From a bacterium (GTDB taxonomy: Bacteria; Myxococcota; UBA727; JAUIJE01): DNA of 64,000 nucleotides. Under the pieces are notes generated by a model. The model saw only the letters and a program-made list of their open reading frames with translations, searched no databases and was not told where the DNA came from. The position numbers and the translations under genes were made by a program. Positions within the stretch are counted from its first letter, which is position 1. Each line of letters opens with the position of its first letter. The stretch covers positions 62,001 through 126,000 of the forward strand of contig JAUIJE010000015.1 of NCBI GenBank assembly GCA_030431455.1, written 5' to 3'. Below are positions 17,154 to 24,666 of the stretch, in pieces.

Positions 17154-17549
17154 TCAGTCGTTGTTCGCGCCGTCTTCGATCCAGGTCCGGACCAGGTCGA
17201 GCTTTTCGTCCGAGAGCGGCGCCCCCGGCGGCATCTGGCGAATGCCCTCCGCGCCTTCGGTGAGCACGGTGTACAGGAGGCTCGCGTCGACGTCCCCCGC
17301 GACCACGTAGTGTTTCCCCACCAGGCTTGACTCGACGTCCACCAGCTCACCGTACACATCGTCGGCGTCGAGCTTGAGGCCCCGCGCGGGCCCGTCTCCC
17401 CCGTGGCACACCGTGGCCGAGCAGCTGGGGGAGAAGATCTCGGCTTGGATCACGCTCAGCTGGGGCATGAGCCCCGCGTCGGCGGTGTCCTGACCGCTGC
17501 ACGCCGACGAAAGCCCCAGAGAACACAGCAGCAGCCGCGCCCGGATCAT
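17154..17549 (-). CDS. Lipoprotein with c-type-cytochrome-like domain
   Basis: The 131-residue product starts with a lipoprotein signal (SSAC). The mature part contains FSPSCSATVCHGG, a Cys-x4-Cys-His haem-attachment variant, and ends with QMPPGAPLSDEKLDLVRTWI, where the Met and the WIxDGA motif are typical of small mono-haem domains in Myxococcota and Planctomycetes. Covalent haem binding is likely but the x4 spacing is non-standard. Its ATG overlaps the stop of the gene upstream. It is the last gene of a three-lipoprotein operon with a copper monooxygenase-like protein and could carry electrons for it (inference). Confidence 0.75.
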   Translation of the reverse strand: MIRARLLLCSLGLSSACSGQDTADAGLMPQLSVIQAEIFSPSCSATVCHGGDGPARGLKLDADDVYGELVDVESSLVGKHYVVAGDVDASLLYTVLTEGAEGIRQMPPGAPLSDEKLDLVRTWIEDGANND

Positions 17550-17956
17550 GACCCACCGTCGGCGGTCTCGTCGCAGGCGAGGGGCAGGCAACCGGATTCG
17601 GAGTCGGGGTCGTCGGGGTCGACGGTGCACCGGGCCCCCGCGCCGCAGTCCTCGTCGAGCACGCAGGGGCGGGTGCAGAAGTGCAGCACCGTCTCGGTGT
17701 TGAAATCGGCGGAGCAGAAGATCGCGTTGCCAATGCCGTTGCCCGAACACTCGGCGCCCCCGCGGGTGCAGACCTGGCCCACCGCCAACTCGTTGCCACA
17801 GGGGTTCTGTGCCAAACACGGGTCGGAGGCGGCGGGGAGGTTGTCGGTGTTGCAGGTGGCGGCGTCGGCGGCCCCGGCGTCGGCTCCGGTCTCACCGCCG
17901 GTGCACGCGAGCGCGCAGAGCAGCAATCCGGGGAGGGCCCATGAAAGATGACGCAT
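17546..17956 (-). CDS. Cys-rich lipoprotein of unknown function
   Basis: GAGGT precedes ATG 17956. The signal ends LLCALAC. The mature 120 residues contain about 12 cysteines in spaced pairs (CNTD, DPCLAQNPCGNE, CTRGGAECSGNGI, FCTRPCVLDEDCGAGARC) and an Asp-rich segment, reminiscent of disulfide-knot EGF-like or tryptophan-synthase-linked Cys-rich modules in myxobacterial lipoproteins. It is probably oxidised and extracytoplasmic. The stop overlaps the next start (ATGA). Function unknown. Confidence 0.7.
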   Translation of the reverse strand: MRHLSWALPGLLLCALACTGGETGADAGAADAATCNTDNLPAASDPCLAQNPCGNELAVGQVCTRGGAECSGNGIGNAIFCSADFNTETVLHFCTRPCVLDEDCGAGARCTVDPDDPDSESGCLPLACDETADGGS

Positions 17957-17966
17957 GGTGACCTCC

Positions 17967-18932
17967 TCAGTTGCAGAACACGATGGGGTCTTCGGCATCG
18001 CGGGCGGGGAAGTAGTAGCCGACGAGGACGCACATCTCTTCGGGGAAGGTGATGTTCTCGCCCGTCTGGTTGTCATAGTTGCACGTGACGGTGAGGTGTT
18101 TGCCCTGGTCCATCACCAACGGGTCGGTGTCGGGGAACAGCGAGACCGGGGGCACGTCCCGGTATTCGTTGGTCCAGGCGTCGATCTCGTAGAGCATCTG
18201 GTCGTCGGCGCCGTCGGACAGGGTGGCGGAGAAGCTCTTACCGCGCTCGTGCATGTGGCCGAGCATGACGATGATGTTGAGGTCTTCGTCAATGTCGCAT
18301 TCGATGTTGGCGCTGCTCTCCCCCGGGGGGAGGTTGAGCTGGCCGTGGTTGGCGATGAAGTAGCTGGCGATGGTCTGCGCGGCCTCGTCCTCTTCGGGCA
18401 CAGTGATGAACTGGGCGACGTCCGAGATCCGGATCGGGTCCTCGCCGTAGTTGATGTAGTGAGATTGGATCACGATCTGGCTGTCCACCGGCAGGCGCAC
18501 CGCGAAGCCCTCGGGGAGGAGCTTTTGGGTGGCGAGGTCGGGGAGGATCAGGGGGTTGACCGAGGTCATGGCTTCGTTTTGCGTGCAGTCCCATTGGTCA
18601 CCGGCCTGGCGGGGGATGGCCGATTGCAGCGCCACCACGTGATGGCCGAAGGGGCTCTGCAGACCCACGAACTGCGAGACCAGGTACGACCGCTCGGGCA
18701 CCCAGTCCGGGATCCAGCAGATCATCTTCTCTTCGCCGGGTTGGATCACGGTCTCGGGCTGGGCGAACTGGATGACGTGGTCTTGGGGCGCGGGCAGGTC
18801 CACCCGGTGGTCGACGACGTCGTCGTCGGAGGGCTCGGGCTCGGTGCCGGTCCCGGTGTCGCAGGCCATGGCCCCGGCGAGGGTCGCGAACAGCAGCGGG
18901 AGGGCGAAGGACGGGGAAGGGTGGTGGGTCAT
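17967..18932 (-). CDS. Copper type II monooxygenase (PHM/DBM)-like lipoprotein
   Basis: The 321-residue protein starts at ATG 18932, with a lipoprotein-like signal ending AMAC. The copper ligands of peptidylglycine and dopamine monooxygenases can be matched one by one: HH at 97-98 (FGHHVV), His158 (QSHYINY), HxH at 226/228 (GHMHERG) and Met300 in EEMCVLVGYY, which resembles the DEMCNLYIMYY segment of PHM. The family hydroxylates C-H bonds using two copper ions, oxygen and a reductant. Substrate unknown. It heads an operon with a Cys-rich lipoprotein and a haem-like lipoprotein. A frame extension to 19085 has no translation signals. Confidence 0.78.
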   Translation of the reverse strand: MTHHPSPSFALPLLFATLAGAMACDTGTGTEPEPSDDDVVDHRVDLPAPQDHVIQFAQPETVIQPGEEKMICWIPDWVPERSYLVSQFVGLQSPFGHHVVALQSAIPRQAGDQWDCTQNEAMTSVNPLILPDLATQKLLPEGFAVRLPVDSQIVIQSHYINYGEDPIRISDVAQFITVPEEDEAAQTIASYFIANHGQLNLPPGESSANIECDIDEDLNIIVMLGHMHERGKSFSATLSDGADDQMLYEIDAWTNEYRDVPPVSLFPDTDPLVMDQGKHLTVTCNYDNQTGENITFPEEMCVLVGYYFPARDAEDPIVFCN

Positions 18933-19174
18933 GTCGTTCCTGGGCGGTGAGAGGCGTCGGAAATGATGAAGCTGCATTGTGCGCGACCGCGGGCGAGACG
19001 CAACCGGGTGGGGCCAGAAACCGCACGTAGACTTGCCTAAAGGCAAGGAAACAGCCACGGCCGAATGCGGCCCCGCGGAGTTCAATTGCCCTTTGGCAAG
19101 GAAAAGCCCCGGGCCCCCGCCCCGGGCGCGAAGAATGTAAGGTCGCCCCCGACCGTCACCGGGAAGGAATGTCC
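18933..19174. promoter_or_regulatory. Divergent promoter region with two operator-like palindromes
   Basis: This 242-base gap lies between divergent genes. It contains two copies of an inverted repeat extended by the same flank, TTGCC-N4-GGCAA-GGAAA, at 19033-19051 and 19086-19104. They are 53 bases apart, close to five helical turns. This arrangement suits a dimeric regulator bound on one DNA face controlling both directions. No regulator gene is adjacent. Confidence 0.5.
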
Positions 19175-21235
19175 ATGTCGCATCCCGCCTTGCTGCGCCG
19201 TCTCCGCGCCGTTCCGCTGGCCTTGTTGGGGGCCGCGCTGGCCGCGTCCTGCGGGCCGTCGCGCCCCGAGATCGAGCGGTTCCACACCTCGGGCCGGGTA
19301 GACCCCCGGGACTTCCCCGACGTGCCCGCGGTGGTGCTGCTCGACCGCACCGAGCTGACGTTCACCTTCGCCGCGGAGATGGGCCGGCCCTACGCCGCGT
19401 CGCTGCACACCCGGCGCATCCAGATTCTCCGCCCCGAGGCGCTCGACCTCGCCCGGGTGATGATCCCCTTCGATGACCGCAGCCGCATTCTGTACGTCCA
19501 GGCCAAACGCATCACCCAAGACGGGGAGATGATCCCCATGGCCGACGACCGCGCGGTGGACATGATGCGGTTCAAAAGCGGCAGCGTCGCGGCCAAGCTC
19601 TACGACGACAAAGGCTACAAGCTGACCAAGGTCTCGGGGGTCGAGGTCGGGGACGTGATGGAGGTCAGCTACCTGCGGGTCTACCGCGACCCCCGCTGGG
19701 TCGATCCCATCCGGGTCTCGGGCCCGTTGCCGGTGGTGCGCGGCGAGGTCGTCGTCGACCACCCCGTGACCTACGACGTGGACTTCCGCGTCACCAAGCT
19801 CGGGCGCACCGCCGACGTCAAGCCCACCCGCATCCCCACCCGGGTCAAGGGCCCGGAGGACACCGGCGAAGGCGTGCGCGGCACCCGCCACGTGTTCCTG
19901 TTCGAGAACGAACGCGCGCTGTTCGACGAACCCTGGCAGCCCGAGGTGGCGGCCCTGGCCACCCAGGTCCACGTGCAGCTCAAGGGCTACACCCTGCAGA
20001 ACAAACGCTACGTGGGGTTCCGCAACTTCGACGACGTGGCCGCGTGGTACCGCGAGCTCACCGCGGGCAAGACCAGCCCCGACGGCACGGTGAGCTCGAC
20101 GGTGGTGGGCCTCGGGGGCAAGGGCGGCACCAAACGGCAAAAGCTCAAGCGGGTGCAGCAGTTCCTGCAAAACGAGATCAAAGATGTGCCCACTTTCCTC
20201 AACCTCGCCGCGCTCCCCGCCCGCGGTCCCGGCGACATCATCAACGCGAAGTTCGGCGACTCCAAAGACCAAGCCTCATTGGGCTTGGCCATGCTCGCGG
20301 AGATGGGCATCGGCGCGTTCCCCGTGCTCGTGTCCCGGGTGGGCACCTTCGCGGCGGTGCCCGACCTCGCCACCCCCGCGCCGTTCAATCACGTCATCCT
20401 CGCGGTCCCGTCCGGGGGTCGCTATTCATACATCGATCCCGCCACGCCATTTTTGCCCACCGGTCGTTTGCCCGGCGCGCTCCAAGGGCAGCGCGGGCTG
20501 CTCGTCACCCCCACCGGCGCGGAGTTGGTGGACCTGCCCGAGGACCCGCCCGGGGCCAACCGCTCGGTGCTCAACTACGACCTCGCGGTGAACAAAGAAG
20601 GCATCGCCTCGGGCCAGGTCCGGGTCGAGCTCGACGGCTTGTTCGCCCAGGCCGCCCGGGAGGCGCTGTTCTGGGACCCCGAGAATGCCACTGCACGGAT
20701 CGCGACCCTGCTCGCGCCCTCCGAGAAAAAGGGCATGGTGTGGCGGGAGGTGCTCGCGGTGGGGGGCGAAAAGGCCAAGGACCCGGACAAGACCCTCAAG
20801 CTTCAGGTGGTGCTCGCCCCCGGCGAGATCGGCCAGCAGCGAGGCCCGGGCTTCACCGTCACCGTCGAAAAAATCGTGGGCCGGCCGTTCCCGTTCTTGT
20901 GGCGCGAGGTTCGCTATACCCCTTTGGTGTTCCCCTTCCGGTTCGTGGAGAACACCCGGGTCACGCTGTCGATGCCCCCCACCTACGGCATCGACGCCTT
21001 GCCGCAGGAGGCGTCGCGCGAATCGAGCTACGTCAACTTCCGTTTCCGCTGGGCCATCGCCAACGGTGAGCTGTTCTACAACCGCGAGACCACCGTCGAC
21101 GTGCGCGAGCTGTTGGTCACCGACTACATCGACCTGCGCCGCCCGGTGGTCACGGTGTGGAGCGCGTTGGCCGAGCCCTTGGCGGTGGTCACCGGCGGCT
21201 TTCGCGGCGAGAACTACGGCAGCGATCCCTTCTAG
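19175..21235 (+). CDS. DUF3857/transglutaminase-like lipoprotein with Cys-to-Ser change
   Basis: ATG 19175 is favoured because AAGGA ends six bases upstream (ATG 19169 touches it). The 686-residue protein has a lipoprotein signal (ALAASC), an N-terminal DUF3857 domain (RRIQILRPEALDLARVMIPF, LTKVSGVEVGDVMEVSY), a central transglutaminase-like domain (about 330-440) and a C-terminal DUF3858-like beta domain. The family motif is YGDCKDQA with a nucleophilic Cys; here it is FGDSKDQA with Ser363. The partner His (FNHVIL) and Asp (YIDPAT) are kept. It is therefore probably not a normal transglutaminase or protease, and a binding or scaffolding role is likely. Envelope-localised. Confidence 0.85.
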   Translation: MSHPALLRRLRAVPLALLGAALAASCGPSRPEIERFHTSGRVDPRDFPDVPAVVLLDRTELTFTFAAEMGRPYAASLHTRRIQILRPEALDLARVMIPFDDRSRILYVQAKRITQDGEMIPMADDRAVDMMRFKSGSVAAKLYDDKGYKLTKVSGVEVGDVMEVSYLRVYRDPRWVDPIRVSGPLPVVRGEVVVDHPVTYDVDFRVTKLGRTADVKPTRIPTRVKGPEDTGEGVRGTRHVFLFENERALFDEPWQPEVAALATQVHVQLKGYTLQNKRYVGFRNFDDVAAWYRELTAGKTSPDGTVSSTVVGLGGKGGTKRQKLKRVQQFLQNEIKDVPTFLNLAALPARGPGDIINAKFGDSKDQASLGLAMLAEMGIGAFPVLVSRVGTFAAVPDLATPAPFNHVILAVPSGGRYSYIDPATPFLPTGRLPGALQGQRGLLVTPTGAELVDLPEDPPGANRSVLNYDLAVNKEGIASGQVRVELDGLFAQAAREALFWDPENATARIATLLAPSEKKGMVWREVLAVGGEKAKDPDKTLKLQVVLAPGEIGQQRGPGFTVTVEKIVGRPFPFLWREVRYTPLVFPFRFVENTRVTLSMPPTYGIDALPQEASRESSYVNFRFRWAIANGELFYNRETTVDVRELLVTDYIDLRRPVVTVWSALAEPLAVVTGGFRGENYGSDPF

Positions 21236-21581
21236 AGCGCGCCCCCGGCCGGGTCGAAACCCTGTGATTCCCCCGCGGGGGCGCGTTCGCCGCGGGCCCT
21301 CTGCCCTGGGTCAGCTTCCCCACCGGGTGAGGGAGATCGCCCGCTGCGGCCGCGCCGGGTCTCGCGCGACGCCGTGCGCGGCGGTGCAATGACATTGCCA
21401 ACGGCCCCGCGGCCCTCGGTCGGGCGCGCCGCGTCATGGTTCGGACGCGCCACAGATTGGTCCAAACGCGCCAGAAACCCTGAAAACCCGTTGAAATACA
21501 GCGGCCTAGGACGGGCGGCCGATGTTTGGGGCGGTGCGCGCCCGTACTTCCAGCCGGTACCGAGAGGCAACGGGAGGTCAC
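21236..21581. other. Intergenic region with phased 21-bp repeats
   Basis: No gene is visible in these 346 bases. They contain one full CAATG-N-CATTG palindrome (21387-21397) and three direct repeats in register. Everything else looks like ordinary upstream sequence of the amidase gene. Confidence 0.6.
21418..21480. repeat. Three direct repeats with 21-bp period, operator-like
   Basis: Windows 21418-21438, 21439-21459 and 21460-21480 share the pattern G-(K)-(T/C)-C-(G/A)-(G/A)-(G/A)-CGCGCC at identical offsets. A 21-bp period is two helical turns, so all three lie on the same face. They end about 100 bases before the amidase/L,D-transpeptidase start, a plausible position for cooperative binding of a regulator. 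Confidence 0.5.
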
Positions 21582-24578
21582 ATGCGGCGTTTTTGGGTCC
21601 TGGGTTTGTTGGTGTGGAGCATCGGGTGCGGGGACGAAGGCACCTTGGTGACCATCGAAGAAGAGTCCGGGCACGATCCGTCCTTTTTCGCCGAGGGCCC
21701 CGATCTCGCGTCGCTGCTGCAGGAGATGGACGGCCACGTGCTCGCCCCCCCGGTGGCCGCGCACGGGGTGCCGTTTGATCGGGTGAGCATCCTGTACGAC
21801 GCCAACACCGACGGCCGGCCGGAGATGCGGGTGTCGGACGACGGGGGCCGGACCTACGGAGCCTGGGCGGCGACCGAGACGGTGTTCGACGAGGAAGGCG
21901 CGTTTGTGGCCTTGGCCGATGCGCCCGAGGGCGGCACCCATGTCCAGGTGCGCTTCGATGACGCCGCCACCGTGACCGCCTTGTCGGTGGCGCTCTACGT
22001 CGTGCCCGAGGGCGCGCCCGGGCTCGACGAGCAAGAGGGGCTCGACCTCGCCGCCGACGGCGAGACCGAGGCCGCGCTCAGCTTCTCGGACTTTGTCGTC
22101 CCCGGTTCGGCCTGGGGTCGCCGCGCGGCCACCGCGACCTGCGGCGGCTTTCACAGCCCCAACAAGATCACCATCCACCACACCGCCACCCCCACCAACG
22201 ACTCCATCTCGGTGGAGGCCCGGTTGCGCCAGATCGAAAGCGAGATGGTGTTCGGCCGCAACTTCTGCGGCATGGGCTACCACTTCATCGTCGGCCAGAA
22301 CGGCAAGGTCTACGAGGGCCGGCCCCGGGCCCGGGTGGGGGCCCACGCCAAAGGGGCCAACACCAATAACATTGGGATCTCGTTCATGGGCAACTACCAA
22401 GGCGCGCTCCCCTCGGCCCAGATGCGCGAGGCCGGCGCCACCATCCTCAAGATGGTGGCCGACGAGTACGGCATCGCCCTCAACCGCCAAAAGGTGAAGG
22501 GACACCGCCAGGTGGGCGTCACCGTCACCGACTGCCCCGGTCACGCGATGTACGGACACCTGGAAGCGTTCATCGACATGGCCAAAAATGGCACTGGACC
22601 CATCGATGACGATCCCATCGGCGAACCCGATTGTTCTTCCGCCACCGTCGGCACCAACGTGCCGTCGGGCTCCACCGTGCAGGTGACCTACGCGGGGTGT
22701 GGGCTCGATACCTGCGGTTGGTACCTCTGCGCCGCGGGCTCCTGGAGCTGCACCGCCGGCCCCGGGGCCGAGGACGCGTTCCCCAATGCCGCCTGCGACA
22801 ACGGCCCCATCGACGACGATCCCATCGACGACGACGGCTGCGCCTACGACGCCTGCCCCACGCAGCTGCCCTTCGTCTACAACGACTCCACCACCGGCGG
22901 GGGCGACGACTTCGACAACTACAGCTGCGCCCCCGGCACCAATGAGTCTGGACCCGAGCGCGTGGTGCAGGTCACCGTGCCCAGCGATGGGACCTTGTCC
23001 GCCACCGTGACCGACGGCGCGGGGGTGGACATCGACGTGCACATCCTGTCCGCCCACTCCGCGGGGGCCTGCCTCGACCGGGACGACGCCTCGGCCGAAG
23101 CCGCGGTCACCGCGGGCGAGTACTTCGTGGTGTTCGACAGCTACGTCAAACAGTCCGGGGCGGTGCAAGACGGCGCGTTCAACGCGGTGATCGACTTCGT
23201 GCCCGAGGAGGACGACCCCGGCGACACCACCCCGGTGTGCGACGCCGACGCCTGCACCGACACCTTCCCGTTCAACTACACCGCCAGCACCGTGGGCGGC
23301 AGCGACGACTTCGACATGTACAACTGCGCGCCTGGGACCAATGAAGCGGGACCGGAGCGGGTGGTGCGGGCCACGTTGCCCTCCACCGGCGTCATCACCG
23401 CCACCCTCAACAGCGCGGTCAACCCCGACAACGTCGACATCGACGTGCACATCCTCACCAGCCTCGACGACAACGCCTGCGTGAGCCGCGGTCACTGGGA
23501 AGCCGCCGCCCACCTCGGGGCCGGGGACGTCTACATCGTGCTCGACAGCTGGGTGAGCGGGAGCGGCACCGTGTTCGCCGGGGACTTTGACCTCGACGTC
23601 ACCTTCACCCCCGATGTGCCCGACACCGAACCGCCCCCGATGGGGGAATGCCCCACCGGCGTCACCTGCCTCAACACCTTCCCCGCCGCCATCGAAGACA
23701 CCACCGTGGGCGGGCCGAGCGATCTCGACGGCTACGCCTGCGCCCCCGACCTCGACGAGAGCGGGCCGGAGAAGGTCGTGCGGGTGACGTTGGCCGAGCC
23801 CGGCTTCCTCGGGGTGAGCCTCACCGACGGCGCCGATGTCGACGTTGACGTGCACATCCTCACCGGGGCCACCCCCTCGACCTGCGTGGACCGCGGGAAT
23901 GTGCAAGCGGGCGCGTTCTTGCCCGCGGGGGACGCCTGGGTGGTGTTCGACTCGTTCGACAACATGGCCGGGCCCTTCGAGGCGGACATCACCGTGTCCA
24001 CCACCAGCACCCTCACCGGGCACGGGTTGAGCCAAGCCGCGGCGGAGGCCGCCCTGCACGCCTACGGCACCGCCTACGCGCAGGGCTACAGCGACCGGCC
24101 CGAGTACACCGTGGTCGACTTCTCGTTGCCCTCGGACCAGCGTCGGCTCTGGACCATCAACCTCGCCACCGGGCAGCTCTTGTTCCACGAGTTCGCCGCC
24201 CACGGCAAGAACAGCGGGGACCCCGCCGACATCCGCCGCTCCAACAGCTTCTCCAATGTCAATGGGTCAAACAAGTCGAGCTTGGGCCTGGTCAAGACCG
24301 CGGAGTCGTACTTCGGGAGCCACGGCTTGAGCCTTCGCCTCGACGGTCTCGAACCCGCCAACTCCAACGTGCGGCCCCGGGCCATCGTGGTCCACGGCGC
24401 CTGGTATGCCGAGCCGAGCTTTGTGCAACAAAATGGCTACACCGGCCGGAGCCTCGGCTGCCCCGCGGTGTCCGACGCCAACGTGGCGAGCTTGGTCAAC
24501 ACCATCAAAGAGGGCGCGCTGATGTTCGGCTACTACCCGGACGCCGACTACATGGCCACGTCGCCGTTCATGCCCTGA
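21582..24578 (+). CDS. Peptidoglycan amidase + PPC-like repeats + L,D-transpeptidase fusion lipoprotein
   Basis: GGGAGG precedes ATG 21582. The 998 residues begin with a lipoprotein signal (SIGC). Residues about 185-340 form an Amidase_2/PGRP domain with zinc ligands His199, His308 (KGHRQ) and Cys318 (TDCPG). Next come an Asp-rich linker, a Cys-rich segment and three copies of a 110-residue pre-peptidase-C-like module (FxYxxSTxGGxDDFDxYxCAPG ... VDIDVHIL). Residues about 840-998 match the YkuD_2-type L,D-transpeptidase fold with HGAWY (His938) and SLGCPAV (nucleophile Cys960). One protein could thus cut stem peptides from glycan and also make or cut L,D bonds. Confidence 0.85.
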   Translation: MRRFWVLGLLVWSIGCGDEGTLVTIEEESGHDPSFFAEGPDLASLLQEMDGHVLAPPVAAHGVPFDRVSILYDANTDGRPEMRVSDDGGRTYGAWAATETVFDEEGAFVALADAPEGGTHVQVRFDDAATVTALSVALYVVPEGAPGLDEQEGLDLAADGETEAALSFSDFVVPGSAWGRRAATATCGGFHSPNKITIHHTATPTNDSISVEARLRQIESEMVFGRNFCGMGYHFIVGQNGKVYEGRPRARVGAHAKGANTNNIGISFMGNYQGALPSAQMREAGATILKMVADEYGIALNRQKVKGHRQVGVTVTDCPGHAMYGHLEAFIDMAKNGTGPIDDDPIGEPDCSSATVGTNVPSGSTVQVTYAGCGLDTCGWYLCAAGSWSCTAGPGAEDAFPNAACDNGPIDDDPIDDDGCAYDACPTQLPFVYNDSTTGGGDDFDNYSCAPGTNESGPERVVQVTVPSDGTLSATVTDGAGVDIDVHILSAHSAGACLDRDDASAEAAVTAGEYFVVFDSYVKQSGAVQDGAFNAVIDFVPEEDDPGDTTPVCDADACTDTFPFNYTASTVGGSDDFDMYNCAPGTNEAGPERVVRATLPSTGVITATLNSAVNPDNVDIDVHILTSLDDNACVSRGHWEAAAHLGAGDVYIVLDSWVSGSGTVFAGDFDLDVTFTPDVPDTEPPPMGECPTGVTCLNTFPAAIEDTTVGGPSDLDGYACAPDLDESGPEKVVRVTLAEPGFLGVSLTDGADVDVDVHILTGATPSTCVDRGNVQAGAFLPAGDAWVVFDSFDNMAGPFEADITVSTTSTLTGHGLSQAAAEAALHAYGTAYAQGYSDRPEYTVVDFSLPSDQRRLWTINLATGQLLFHEFAAHGKNSGDPADIRRSNSFSNVNGSNKSSLGLVKTAESYFGSHGLSLRLDGLEPANSNVRPRAIVVHGAWYAEPSFVQQNGYTGRSLGCPAVSDANVASLVNTIKEGALMFGYYPDADYMATSPFMP

Positions 24579-24605
24579 GCCCCCGGATTCCGACACACCA
24601 CACCC

Positions 24606-24637
24606 ACCGGCCCCGACGAGGGGCCGGTTCTTTTTTT
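24606..24637 (+). terminator. Rho-independent terminator
   Basis: A perfect 9-bp stem (ACCGGCCCC / GGGGCCGGT, 24606-24614 and 24620-24628) with a GACGA loop is followed by TCTTTTTTT. It lies 28 bases after the amidase/transpeptidase stop and before the convergent kinase gene. Confidence 0.9.
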
Positions 24638-24666
24638 GGGGAAGAGCGCCACGGGCTTGGTGACGT

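Noticed and set aside
21189-24203. 1004-residue open frame antisense to the amidase/transpeptidase gene
   Set aside because: High GC makes antisense frames open. The translation is a His/Gly/Val/Ala mixture with no domain or start signal, and the sense frame has clear domains.
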